From JAHWJR01 sp035942035 (GTDB taxonomy: Bacteria; Actinomycetota; Acidimicrobiia; Acidimicrobiales; CADCSY01), in contig DASZDK010000040.1 in the NCBI GenBank assembly GCA_035942035.1, positions 1-10,296 on the forward strand: a stretch of 10,296 nucleotides of DNA, given 5' to 3'. This document shows, piece after piece, positions 1 to 6,932 of this stretch. Every line of letters begins with the position of its first letter. Positions within the stretch are counted from its first letter, which is position 1. The notes beneath the pieces are model-generated. The model did not search any database. It was given only the letters and a program-made list of their open reading frames with translations, and was not told where the DNA came from. A program made the translations under genes and the position numbers.

Positions 1-609
1 GTCTGGGTCACGGCCCTGGCCGGCCAGACGGTCGACAACCCGTTCATGGAGTCGACCGGTGACGGCATGCGCATGGTCATGCCCCGCCACGAGCTGCCCG
101 AGGACGAGCTGTACTGGAAGGTGCCGCGCACCCTCAACGCCTTGGAGCGCAACCGGGCCCGGGCCTACGCCATGGCCAACTCGGCCGCCGTCGGCATGAA
201 CATCATGCTGAAGGCCCTCGAGTACTGGCGGCGGGGCGAGACCAAGGTGTCCACCCCGTTCAAGGTGCCCAAGGACGAGCGGGTGTCGGTGGGCTTCTGG
301 GAGGCCGGCCGCGGTTTCCTGGTGCACCACATGCACATGGACAAGGGCAAGATCCTCAACTACCAGATCACCACCCCGTCCACGGTGAACGCTGCGCCCC
401 GCGACCCCTTCGGCGGGCTGGGCCCGTACGAGGAGGCGGTCATCGACACCCCCATCCTCGAGTCGGTCTCCGACGACGAGGTCAAGGGCATCGACATCCT
501 GCGGGCCATCCGCAGCTTCGACCCCTGCATGCCCTGCACCACCCACATGGACACGGGCAAGGGCACCATCGTGCGGGAGGTCAACTCCTGCGGCTGCACG
601 CTGGAGTAG
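1..609 (+). CDS. hucL: [NiFe] hydrogenase large subunit, group 2a (Huc/Hup) type, C-terminal part
   Basis: This is the catalytic subunit of an uptake [NiFe] hydrogenase, which oxidises H2 at a Ni-Fe(CN)2CO centre. The reading frame is open from base 1, so the start lies upstream and about 202 residues are visible. The C-terminal nickel-ligand motif DPCMPCTTH is encoded at 520-546; its two cysteines (526-528, 535-537) are the L2 ligands. After that histidine come 20 more residues (547-606) ending in CGCTLE. Maturation proteases remove such a tail after nickel insertion, and a matching protease is encoded at 2320-2835. The upstream cysteine pair (L1) is outside the window. The wording around DPCMPCTTH and the accessory genes downstream resemble the actinobacterial and cyanobacterial group 2a enzymes; the exact group is from memory. 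The TAG stop overlaps the next GTG start by one base. Confidence 0.95.
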   Translation, partial: VWVTALAGQTVDNPFMESTGDGMRMVMPRHELPEDELYWKVPRTLNALERNRARAYAMANSAAVGMNIMLKALEYWRRGETKVSTPFKVPKDERVSVGFWEAGRGFLVHHMHMDKGKILNYQITTPSTVNAAPRDPFGGLGPYEEAVIDTPILESVSDDEVKGIDILRAIRSFDPCMPCTTHMDTGKGTIVREVNSCGCTLE

Positions 610-1151
610 TGCCGCCCGACCAAGATCACGCAGCAGGGGAGAGCCGAGCCGCCCACGTTCTCGTGGGCGGCATCGGCCTCCCCTGGATGCGCGATCTCGA
701 TTTCGGCACGCAGTTCATTCGCCGTGTCGAGGGCTTCGACTGGCCGGAAGGCGTCATGGTCGAGGACCTCTCCTACGCCGCCAACCGGGTGCTCCACCTG
801 CTGCAGGAGGTGCGCCCGACAAAGGTGGTCCTGGTGGGAGCCATGCCGAGGGAAGAGGATCCCCCTGGGACCATCCGGCGCTACCCCCTCGACCTGACGC
901 CTCCTCCGGACGAGGAGGTCCAGGCTCGCCTGGCCGACGCCATCGGAGGAACGATCGACCTCGACCACACGCTTGCCGTCGTCCGGTACTGGAAGGGCTT
1001 TCCGCCCGATACCGTGGTCATTGAGGTAGAGCCGGCCGACCGCACCTTTGGCCTGGGCTTCACCGACGCCGTCGAGGCGGCAGTGGAGCCCATCCTCGCC
1101 ATGGTCCGCGAAGAGGTCGGCATGAGCCCGGAGGCGGTGGCACATGAGTGA
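609..1151 (+). CDS. Hydrogenase maturation protease-like protein lacking the nickel-binding residues
   Basis: This 180-residue protein has the outline of the HupD/HybD fold. It has a glycine-rich first strand (VLVGGIG, residues 17-23), a hydrophobic strand KVVLVGAM (72-79) followed by PPGT (85-88), and a late segment GFPPDTVVIEVEP (130-142) leading to a helix that matches the family's C-terminal GLTPxVxxAV region. HybD binds nickel through Glu16, Asp62 and His93. By eye alignment these become Leu30, Gly77 and probably a glycine near 113-114; His120 is about six residues out of register. It is therefore unlikely to be an active endopeptidase. A chaperone-like or large-subunit-tail-binding role is an inference. 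The start is GTG sharing one base with the large subunit stop (TAGTG), and the 3' end overlaps the NifU-like gene by 8 nt. The intact protease at 2320-2835 belongs to the same operon. Confidence 0.8.
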   Translation: MPPDQDHAAGESRAAHVLVGGIGLPWMRDLDFGTQFIRRVEGFDWPEGVMVEDLSYAANRVLHLLQEVRPTKVVLVGAMPREEDPPGTIRRYPLDLTPPPDEEVQARLADAIGGTIDLDHTLAVVRYWKGFPPDTVVIEVEPADRTFGLGFTDAVEAAVEPILAMVREEVGMSPEAVAHE

Positions 1152-1782
1152 CCTCGACGACAGGATCGATCCGGACGACGTCAGCTACGTCGAAGCCTGG
1201 GCTCGAATGTCCGAGTTGGCTGACGAGCTGCTGGCCCATCCCGACCAGGACGTCGTGCGGCAGGTCGAGGAGCTTCTGGACTGGGTCGACGCCTTCCACC
1301 GCGACGGTCTCGGCCGGCTGGTGGAGATGGTGCGCGGGTGGCGGGGCGATCTCTTCCTCGACAGCGTCGCCAACAACGAGATCACCGGCACCATGCTCGC
1401 CGCCTACGGACTTGGTCAGGGGCAGGAGCTGCAAACCGAGGCCACGGCGGCGGTCGACGCCGCCCTCGACGACGTCCGGCCGTTGGTGGAGTCTCATGGC
1501 GGTGCGCTCGAAGTGGCGTCGGTGAAGGACGGCGTGGTGACGCTGCGCATGCTCGGGACCTGCGACGGCTGCCCCAGCTCCTCGGCCACGCTCACCTACG
1601 GCGTCGAGGCGGCACTGCGCGAGCACTGGCCGCACTTTCGTCGCTTGGAGCTCCTCGACCCACCGGTTGAGGTCGACCCGGACAAGGCCGACCTCGAGTG
1701 CCTCACGGTGCCGGACGACGCCCGCCCGGGGACGGGAGCGGCGCAGCCGGCCCCGGTCCAGATCAGGGGCCACGAGCGGTGA
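1144..1782 (+). CDS. NifU C-terminal-domain (Fe-S scaffold) protein with a helical N-terminal region
   Basis: This 212-residue protein has two parts. Residues 1 to about 95 are acidic and predicted helical, with no domain I recognise. Residues about 98-170 match the NifU C-terminal/Nfu domain: an amphipathic helix, ESHGGALEV, then C140-D-G-C143 followed by PSSSATL. The CxxC pair is what Nfu proteins use to hold a transferable Fe-S cluster between two subunits. The tail (about 175-212) is Pro/Ala-rich and probably flexible. It starts at an ATG that overlaps the preceding gene by 8 nt. Its position inside a hydrogenase operon suggests cluster delivery to the hydrogenase small subunit or to a partner electron carrier. 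That role is inferred; the Nfu domain is clear. Confidence 0.88.
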   Translation: MSDLDDRIDPDDVSYVEAWARMSELADELLAHPDQDVVRQVEELLDWVDAFHRDGLGRLVEMVRGWRGDLFLDSVANNEITGTMLAAYGLGQGQELQTEATAAVDAALDDVRPLVESHGGALEVASVKDGVVTLRMLGTCDGCPSSSATLTYGVEAALREHWPHFRRLELLDPPVEVDPDKADLECLTVPDDARPGTGAAQPAPVQIRGHER

Positions 1783-1798
1783 GGACACCGAGGACACC

Positions 1799-2323
1799 GT
1801 GCCCTCGTCGTCGGACCTCGCCGTGAGCTTCAGCGCGGAGGACCTGGCCTTTCGGGCGCGTGCGCTGGCGCAGGCGCATCCGTTCACGTCGCTGGCCCAG
1901 CGGTACCTCAACCGGGTCGTGGGCGAGCAGCGGGCGTCCCAGCCGCTGCCGGAGATCGGGACGTGGGCCGGAGCGGCGCTGACCGGCGGGTACTGTCTGC
2001 GCCGGGTGGAGGAGGACGAGGCCGGTCTGACGCTGGAGGCGACACCGGACGCCGATGTCGATCCCGATCGGCTCGACGAGGTGGCGATGCAGATCGCCGC
2101 CGACGTTCGCACCGGCGCGGGTGAGCACTCGCTCGGCGACGACGAACGCACGGTGGCCGCGCTCGACCGGCTGGTGCACGCCGAGGTGGACAAGCGCCTG
2201 GAGCACTGGCGTGATTCCATCGATGACAAGGCCTGGGCGGAGTTGGAGGAGTACCTGACCTGGTGGGTGGTCAAGGGCTATGCGTTGCGGATCGCCGAGA
2301 CCACGACGGGTGCGGTGTCGTGA
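1799..2323 (+). CDS. Hydrogenase-operon protein of unknown function
   Basis: I do not recognise this 174-residue protein. It is soluble and mainly helical by composition, with no signal peptide, membrane segment or cysteine cluster (a single Cys near residue 68). The C-terminal third is rich in charged helices and ends in a tryptophan-rich segment (EEYLTWWVVKGYALRIAE). The frame is open further upstream to 1667, but that part overlaps the NifU-like gene and is Arg/Ser/Thr-rich, like an out-of-frame shadow. I chose GTG at 1799, which has GAGGA just before it at 1790-1794; GTG at 1823 is an alternative. The stop overlaps the hupD start in GTGA. Its place between two hydrogenase maturation genes suggests a role in hydrogenase assembly, but nothing in the sequence says which. 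Confidence 0.75.
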   Translation: MPSSSDLAVSFSAEDLAFRARALAQAHPFTSLAQRYLNRVVGEQRASQPLPEIGTWAGAALTGGYCLRRVEEDEAGLTLEATPDADVDPDRLDEVAMQIAADVRTGAGEHSLGDDERTVAALDRLVHAEVDKRLEHWRDSIDDKAWAELEEYLTWWVVKGYALRIAETTTGAVS

Positions 2324-2835
2324 GAGTTCTGATCGCCGGGGTCGGCAATGTCCTTCGGGCCGACGACGCCTTCGGGGTCGAGGTGGCCCGGCGAATGGCG
2401 GACCTTCCCCTTCCGGCCGGCGTCCATCTGGTTGAGATCGGGATCGCCGGGATCGCGCTGGTGCAGGAGCTGCAGGCGGGGTGGGACGTGTTGGTCGTCG
2501 TCGACGCCGTCGACCACGGACGTCCGCCCGGCACGGTCATGCTCATCGAGCCCGACGTCCTGGACGTGAGCAAGCTGTCGGTCACCGAGCGCGGAGACCA
2601 GCTGGCCGACATGCACCTGGCCACCCCCGAGCGATCCATGATGCTGGCCCGAGCGTTGGGGGTCCTTCCGCCCACGGTGCTGATGGTGGGATGCCAGATC
2701 GCCGACCCCGACGCCGTCGGTCAGGGGATGACGCCGCCCGTCACCGCCGCCGTCGACGTGGCCGTCCAGGAGATTCAACGCTACCTCGCCACCCTCGTCG
2801 GCCCCACCGGCAGCGTGGGCGCCCACCCGACGTAG
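2320..2835 (+). CDS. hupD: Hydrogenase maturation endopeptidase (HupD/HybD family)
   Basis: This 171-residue nickel-dependent endopeptidase clips the C-terminal tail from the hydrogenase large subunit once the Ni-Fe centre is in place. The family motif GVGNVLRADDAFG occupies residues 7-19, with Asp16 at the position of HybD Glu16. VVVDAV gives Asp62, the second nickel ligand. The third is probably His99 in ADMHLATPE. PPGT (69-72) and the late MTPPVTAAVDVAV helix also fit. Length is normal for the family. The start is GTG at 2320 in a GTGA overlap with the previous stop; a longer frame from 2263 is unlikely because the family begins right at this strand. The likely substrate is the large subunit encoded at the left edge, cut after the His of DPCMPCTTH. 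Unlike the homologue at 609-1151, all three ligand positions are occupied by usable residues. Confidence 0.93.
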   Translation: MRVLIAGVGNVLRADDAFGVEVARRMADLPLPAGVHLVEIGIAGIALVQELQAGWDVLVVVDAVDHGRPPGTVMLIEPDVLDVSKLSVTERGDQLADMHLATPERSMMLARALGVLPPTVLMVGCQIADPDAVGQGMTPPVTAAVDVAVQEIQRYLATLVGPTGSVGAHPT

Positions 2836-4193
2836 TGACCCCCGACGCAGGAACCCAGACCGCCGGCGTCGACCGTCGCCGCGTGATCGAGGGCCTCGAG
2901 GCCCAGCTGGCCCGTACTCCCAAGGGGCTACGGCCCCACGAGCACGCCGCCCTGGCCTACCGGCTCGGCCTGGCCCACGCCGAGGCGCCGGCCGGAAATC
3001 CGGAGGCCGGTCTGCGCAAGGCGCTGTCGTACTTCGACGTGGCCGCCGCCATCTTCGATTCTCGCTACGACCCCGTGGAGCACGCACGTGTCCTCAACGG
3101 GGCCGGTGCCGCCCACCGGGGATTGGGCGACCGGGCCCGGGCTGCGAAGTTGTTCGAGCAGGCGGCGGAGCTGCTGGAGCACCAAGGGCGCGACGACGAG
3201 CGGGCCGGTGTGCTCAACAACCTCGGGCTCGTGCGGGCCGAGCTGGGCCAGCCGGAGCTGGCGGTGGCGGCGTGCGACGTCGCCGTGGAGCTGTTCGACC
3301 GCACGTCGGCCGGGGGCCGGCGAGGCCGGGTCGCCGCCCTGCACACCAGGGGGATGGCCCACGGTGCTCTGGGGAGCGACGACGGGCTGGAGGCGGCGCT
3401 GGCCGACTACCGGCAGGCGGCATCCGAGATCGACCTGGAGGAGGCCCCCTACCACCACGGCTTGGTGCAGCACAGCATCGGCACCACCTACAGTGCCCTG
3501 GCCGTACGTCAACCCGGGCAGCGTGAGCGCCTGCTCGCCGAGGCGGTGAGCGCCTTCGAGGAGTCGCTCACGGTCTTCACGCGTGGAGCTTTCCCCTTCC
3601 AGCATGCATTGGCCAAGCACAACCTGGGTCTCGCTCATGCCGGTCTCGGAGGGGTCACGAACCTCCGTCGCGCCTTGGCCTCGTTCGAGGACAGCGTCTC
3701 GGTGCTTCATCCGCAGGTCCACGCTGATGCCTGGAAGCAGGCCTACGCCAGCCTCGAGCGCGTCGAGAAGGAGCTGGAGCAGCGGTTCCCCGGGAGATCC
3801 CGGGCCGACCACTTCGCCGCCCTGCTCGGCGCGTGCGACGCCGAGGAGCGCCGGGCGCTCCTGCGGGAGAGGATCCACAGCATCTTCGACCTGCCGGTCG
3901 AGAACCGCCGGCGGTCGGCCTTGACCGAGCTCGCTCTGGCATCGGCGCGCCTGGACGCGGACGACGCCCGGGTGGTCATGGAAACCGAGCTGTCGGTGTT
4001 GATCGAGCTGCCGCCGGACCAGCTCGAGATGGGCCTACGGGCTCGTCTGGCAGCCCATCGACGATTGGCCGACGACGAGGCCCGGGATGAAGCCGACCGG
4101 GCCTTCGACCAGGCCATAGGCGACGCGTTGCAAGGGCCGCAGCGCATCGCCGTCCGCGACTTCCTCTACTCGACGGGATGGGAACGACCGTGA
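2835..4193 (+). CDS. TPR-repeat protein of the hydrogenase operon
   Basis: This 452-residue protein is almost entirely helical, with no signal peptide or membrane segment. Residues about 40-300 hold TPR-like helix pairs. The clearest are around 85-112 (GAGAAHRGLGDRARAAKLFE), 123-155 (NNLGLVRAELGQPELAVAA), 209-245 and 257-290 (HNLGLAHAGLG). Residues about 310-452 are a non-TPR helical region rich in Arg and Glu, ending FLYSTGWERP. TPR arrays bind other proteins, so an assembly scaffold for hydrogenase subunits or maturation factors is reasonable but inferred. The start is GTG at 2835, sharing one base with the hupD TAG stop. The frame stays open upstream to 2481, but that stretch is antisense-like and lies inside hupD. 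In cyanobacterial and actinobacterial group 2a operons, TPR proteins are, as I recall, common neighbours. Confidence 0.85.
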   Translation: MTPDAGTQTAGVDRRRVIEGLEAQLARTPKGLRPHEHAALAYRLGLAHAEAPAGNPEAGLRKALSYFDVAAAIFDSRYDPVEHARVLNGAGAAHRGLGDRARAAKLFEQAAELLEHQGRDDERAGVLNNLGLVRAELGQPELAVAACDVAVELFDRTSAGGRRGRVAALHTRGMAHGALGSDDGLEAALADYRQAASEIDLEEAPYHHGLVQHSIGTTYSALAVRQPGQRERLLAEAVSAFEESLTVFTRGAFPFQHALAKHNLGLAHAGLGGVTNLRRALASFEDSVSVLHPQVHADAWKQAYASLERVEKELEQRFPGRSRADHFAALLGACDAEERRALLRERIHSIFDLPVENRRRSALTELALASARLDADDARVVMETELSVLIELPPDQLEMGLRARLAAHRRLADDEARDEADRAFDQAIGDALQGPQRIAVRDFLYSTGWERP

Positions 4194-4246
4194 GCGCACC
4201 TGCGTGGCTTTCATTCGACCACGGACGGCGGTGGGCGCATGGGTGA
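4190..4246 (+). other. Possible 18-codon coupling ORF
   Basis: A GTG at 4190 overlaps the TPR gene stop in GTGA and opens an 18-codon frame whose TGA (4244-4246) lies just inside the next gene, which starts with ATG at 4239. Translated, it reads MSAPAWLSFDHGRRWAHG. It would carry ribosomes across the 45-nt gap to a start that has only a weak Shine-Dalgarno sequence. GTGA overlaps arise easily in GC-rich DNA, so this may be chance. No family resemblance is visible. Confidence 0.2.
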
Positions 4247-4667
4247 GACGGCTCCCGAGCGGGCGAAGGCGTTCGTCGACGCTGTGGCCTGGGGGGAGCA
4301 CCTCAAGGTGTGGGAGCTGCTGTCCGAGGAGGGCCGTCGCACGGTACTGCGGGTAGGAGCGGCGCGGGGCATGGACGACGCGCTGGCGGCGCGCCTGCGC
4401 GACAGTACGGCGACCACGGCGGAGCAGGACGATTTCCTCGCCGATCTGGTCAACGGGCTGCGCGCCGACCTGGCTGGCAACGACCTCGACGCCCTCGAGG
4501 CCGAGCTCGTTCCCGAGCCCTCGGAGCCTGGTCGGGCCCAGGTGATGCTGGTGGCACCGCTACCCGAGGTGCTGAACCTGCCGGGTCTGCCGGTGGCGTC
4601 GGTGGACATGGCAGAGGAGGATGGAGGGTGGCGGGTCGACCGGTTGATCCCCCGTACGAGTCAGTGA
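4239..4667 (+). CDS. Small hydrogenase-operon protein of unknown function
   Basis: This 142-residue acidic, soluble protein is not one I can place firmly. The layout is an N-terminal helix (ERAKAFVDAVAWGEHLKVWELLSEEGRRTVL broken by a turn), a middle helical stretch, then strands in the C-terminal third (AQVMLVAPLP, PVASVDMAEED, GGWRVDRLIPR). The pattern of a helix followed by a strand ending in a GGWRVDR-type sequence resembles NTF2-like or DUF4878-type small domains, but this is only a shape impression. It has no Cys or signal peptide. The start at ATG 4239 lies 45 nt after the TPR gene and has only a weak Shine-Dalgarno sequence. Its stop overlaps the next start in GTGA (4664-4667), so it is co-translated with the biotin-ligase-like gene. 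Confidence 0.72.
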   Translation: MGETAPERAKAFVDAVAWGEHLKVWELLSEEGRRTVLRVGAARGMDDALAARLRDSTATTAEQDDFLADLVNGLRADLAGNDLDALEAELVPEPSEPGRAQVMLVAPLPEVLNLPGLPVASVDMAEEDGGWRVDRLIPRTSQ

Positions 4668-5401
4668 CGGCCGTTCCGGGCGGGCCCCCCGAGACCGTCG
4701 AGCGCTTCGGCCGGCCCTTCCGCCACTTCGCCGTGGCGATCTCGGCGGGGGCGATGGCCGGCGCCTGGGCTCGCCAGGAGAACGCTCCGGCCCGCGCGGC
4801 CGTGACCGTCGAGCGGGAGGTCAGCCCCCTCGGCCGGCTGGGCCAGCACTGGCACGGTTCGCCCGAATCCACGCTGTCGCTGGCCGTGGTGCTGCGTCCT
4901 TCGCTCCCGCCCGAAGAGGCTGACGTGGCGTGGCTGGTGGCGGGCCTCGGTGCCATCGGTGCCGAGGCGATGAGCGGTCGTGAACTGTCGGCGTGGTGGC
5001 CCGATGCCGTGGTCGACGCCGGAGACGAAGTGGTGGCCACCACCAAAGCCGAGGTGCAGCTGGGCCCGGGAGAGGTGCGCTCGGCAGTGGTGAGCTTGCG
5101 ACTTGACCTCGAGCGGCTGGGCCTGATGGTCGAACAGCGCGACGACCTGCTGGAGGCCGTGCTGCGGGCCGTCGATGAGGCGACTGCGGCGCTGGCCGAG
5201 GGGCCGCAGGCGGTGGCCGCGGCCTACGAGCGGCGGTGCCGGCTGATCGGCCGGCGTCTCAAGGTCCGTTTGATGCCCAAGGGGGAAACGCGGGGAGTTG
5301 CCCGTGGGGTCGATCGCAGTGGACGCCTCCAGCTGGCATCGGCCACCGGAATGGTGGAACGCATCACCGTGGACATGCTGCGCCAGTTCGAGGTGGTGTG
5401 A
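4664..5401 (+). CDS. BirA/biotin-protein-ligase-like protein with altered active site
   Basis: This 245-residue protein follows the layout of the BirA catalytic domain plus BPL C-terminal domain. Residues 25-80 match the segment from the substrate helix through the adenylate-binding loop to the LRP strand: SPLGRLGQHW at 54-63 replaces the usual GRGRRGRxW, then LAVVLRPSLP. WWPD at 111-114 sits where ligases have KWPND, and VVDAGDEVVATT (116-127) where they have GRKxAGIL. The C-terminal part (AAAYERRCRLIGRRLKVRL, then GVDRSGRLQL) matches the SH3-like BPL_C domain. E. coli residues Lys172, Asp176 and Lys183 become Trp111, Ala115 and about Glu122. It is probably not a normal biotin ligase; another ligand or a structural role is likelier. 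The start is GTG in a GTGA overlap. A lipoate-ligase-like origin is a less likely alternative. Confidence 0.75.
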   Translation: MTAVPGGPPETVERFGRPFRHFAVAISAGAMAGAWARQENAPARAAVTVEREVSPLGRLGQHWHGSPESTLSLAVVLRPSLPPEEADVAWLVAGLGAIGAEAMSGRELSAWWPDAVVDAGDEVVATTKAEVQLGPGEVRSAVVSLRLDLERLGLMVEQRDDLLEAVLRAVDEATAALAEGPQAVAAAYERRCRLIGRRLKVRLMPKGETRGVARGVDRSGRLQLASATGMVERITVDMLRQFEVV

Positions 5402-5410
5402 GGGCGGTGC

Positions 5411-5416
5411 GGGAGG
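5411..5416 (+). promoter_or_regulatory. Ribosome binding site for the gene at 5426
   Basis: GGGAGG lies 9 nt before the GTG at 5426. It fixes that start, in contrast to the overlap-coupled genes upstream. Confidence 0.6.
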
Positions 5417-5425
5417 GCGTGCACC

Positions 5426-5854
5426 GTGCCTGAGGGGCCCGTCCCACCGTTCACCGAGCCCACCGGGCCGGCGGTCGACGACGCCGCCGTCCTGTCGGCC
5501 TTCGCCAGGGACGAGGCGGCGGGTCACTCGCCGGCCTTCCATGTCGAGCGCCCGATGCTGCTGGTGGAACGCATGGTGGCCGCCGCCCTGCGCATCGGCC
5601 CCCAGACCGTTCTCGTCCGCGCTGACCTGCCTGCGGACCTCTCCTGGGCCAAGGAGCGGGTGGAGCAGGCGTTGGCGGCCGAAGGCATGACCTGCTTCGA
5701 CGAGGAGACGCTGCTGGCCACGCCCGTGGTGGTGCAGATGATCGGTATGCGGGCGTCCACGTGGGACCTCTGGGGCAGCGACATCGACGACGCCTTCGCG
5801 GCTCTCCGTGGCGCGGTGGTCGCCGAACAGTCTGGTCCGTTCTCCGGCGGCTGA
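5426..5854 (+). CDS. Last gene of the hydrogenase operon, unknown function
   Basis: This 142-residue soluble protein is unfamiliar to me. The first 20 residues are Pro-rich and probably flexible. The rest alternates helices and strands: HVERPMLLVERMVAAALRI, then the strand QTVLVRADLP, a helix, a segment with the single Cys (GMTCFDEETLL), the strand VVVQMIG, and a C-terminal helix after STWDLWGSDIDDAFAAL. It has no signal peptide or membrane segment. It begins at GTG 5426 with a clear GGGAGG Shine-Dalgarno sequence, 24 nt after the biotin-ligase-like gene. A strong hairpin at its stop codon suggests that the operon ends here. Any role in hydrogenase assembly is by association only. Confidence 0.72.
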   Translation: MPEGPVPPFTEPTGPAVDDAAVLSAFARDEAAGHSPAFHVERPMLLVERMVAAALRIGPQTVLVRADLPADLSWAKERVEQALAAEGMTCFDEETLLATPVVVQMIGMRASTWDLWGSDIDDAFAALRGAVVAEQSGPFSGG

Positions 5855-5878
5855 GCCGCTCGACCGAGCGCTCAGCCG
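5848..5878. terminator. Bidirectional hairpin between convergent genes
   Basis: An inverted repeat spans both gene ends. The 9-bp outer stem pairs CGGCTGAGC (5848-5856) with GCTCAGCCG (5870-5878). After a bulged C at 5857, a 4-bp inner stem (5858-5861 with 5866-5869) closes a 4-nt loop, GACC. The TGA of the + strand gene (5852-5854) and the TGA of the minus strand gene (5872-5874) sit opposite each other in the outer stem. There is no U tract, as is common in actinobacteria, so I call it a likely terminator from position and stability only. Confidence 0.55.
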
Positions 5879-6705
5879 GCCCCGAGGGCCTTGCGCACGG
5901 CGGCTCTCCCTTCGTCGACGGTCATGGCGACCAGGTCGGGAAGACCCCGGCCGAGCCGCTCCACCACCAGGTCGGCGACGAAATAGCCGACCCGCCAGTG
6001 GTTCTCGACCAAGCCCGCTCCGAACCACGTCTCCACGGCAGCGGGGTCGTCCAGGTCGGACAAGAAGCGCTCCAGGAGGATGTCCTGTCGCTCCCGGCAC
6101 CACGGCAGCCAGTCGGCGAAGCCACCGTGGCCGTACCAGAAGTAATCCTCGTCCGGGCGACCGGGAACCACGGCTCTCGAGGCGGCGATGGCGACACCCT
6201 CGTAGAACGCCATCCATGCCGGGTCGTCTTCGGGCGGTGTCGTCCCCAGAGCGATCTGGTGCCACGCATGGCTGTCCTCGTGCGCCACCAAGACGCGCAT
6301 GCCCTCCTCGGAGTGGAACCACTCGAGGCAGTGGAAAAGCGCCACCTCGTCGTTCAGCAGGCCCACGTCGGCGTTGGTGGACAACGAGCCGACCAGGAGC
6401 ACGTGCTGGGGCGACGGTGTCGCCGGCACGCCGAGCGCTTCCTGCACCACCGGCTCGACCTCCTCGATCAGCCGCCGCTCCACCGGTGCCGCCTCCAGCA
6501 CTCGCTTGCGCACCGTGGACAGGTCCCGCACGAGCGTGCCCCGGTTCTCGGTGCTTCCGTGGCGGTCGTAGAAGGCGGCGAACACCTCGGGATGGGCGGC
6601 TTCGTAGCGTTCCTCCCAGAGTTGCTCCCTGATGGCCGGGCTCTCCAGGAACGCCACCCGGGCGAACGCGTCGAAGTCCGGGGCAGTGTCGATGATGCGG
6701 GGCAT
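5872..6705 (-). CDS. Putative zinc-dependent protease, DUF2268-like
   Basis: This 277-residue protein carries a zincin motif. VAHEDSHAWH places HExxH at residues 142-146, and FYEGVA supplies a third ligand, Glu169, 23 residues later. The arrangement of an N-terminal helical half, a strand region (HVLLVGSLSTNADVGLLNDEVALF), HExxH and then an EGxA motif fits the DUF2268 family of predicted Zn proteases. No signal peptide is evident, so a cytoplasmic location is likely. I chose the ATG at 6705 (MPRIIDTAP). The frame stays open to an ATG at 6777, but those 24 extra residues look unlike the family start, and no strong ribosome site separates the two choices. It is convergent with the hydrogenase operon and shares the hairpin at 5848-5878. 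The substrate is unknown. Confidence 0.82.
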   Translation of the reverse strand: MPRIIDTAPDFDAFARVAFLESPAIREQLWEERYEAAHPEVFAAFYDRHGSTENRGTLVRDLSTVRKRVLEAAPVERRLIEEVEPVVQEALGVPATPSPQHVLLVGSLSTNADVGLLNDEVALFHCLEWFHSEEGMRVLVAHEDSHAWHQIALGTTPPEDDPAWMAFYEGVAIAASRAVVPGRPDEDYFWYGHGGFADWLPWCRERQDILLERFLSDLDDPAAVETWFGAGLVENHWRVGYFVADLVVERLGRGLPDLVAMTVDEGRAAVRKALGAG

Positions 6706-6932
6706 GGACCGATTGTGCCCGACCACGGCCAATACGAGGCCTGAGGTGGCGATAGTTCTTGCCGATCTGGCTGGCATTCAGATTGCCCGGCTCACGTGCG
6801 TCGACCCGAGACGGCCCCATCGGCGGCCAAGGTGGTCCCGCCAACCGGCGCGGCGACAGAGGCCGGTGCGCCCACCCACACCAGCCTCTTAACCAGTTCG
6901 GTCGGACGACTCTACGGTGGAGACGAGCCGTC

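Noticed and set aside
1..609. Possible selenocysteine ([NiFeSe]) form of the hydrogenase
   Set aside because: Both visible L2 cysteines are encoded by TGC, and there is no in-frame TGA in the large-subunit segment seen.
1060..2274. 404-codon open frame on the minus strand
   Set aside because: It is antisense to the NifU-like gene and its neighbour; Ser/Arg-rich composition and no motif.
2481..2834. In-frame upstream extension of the TPR protein
   Set aside because: It lies within hupD in another frame and is an Arg/Gly-rich shadow. The GTG at 2835 overlapping the hupD stop is a better start.
6780..6932. Possible gene or RNA in the interval between the zinc-protease gene and the small membrane protein
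   Set aside because: I see only a short AGACG-AGC-CGTCT repeat at the end of the small gene and no frame or structure strong enough to report.
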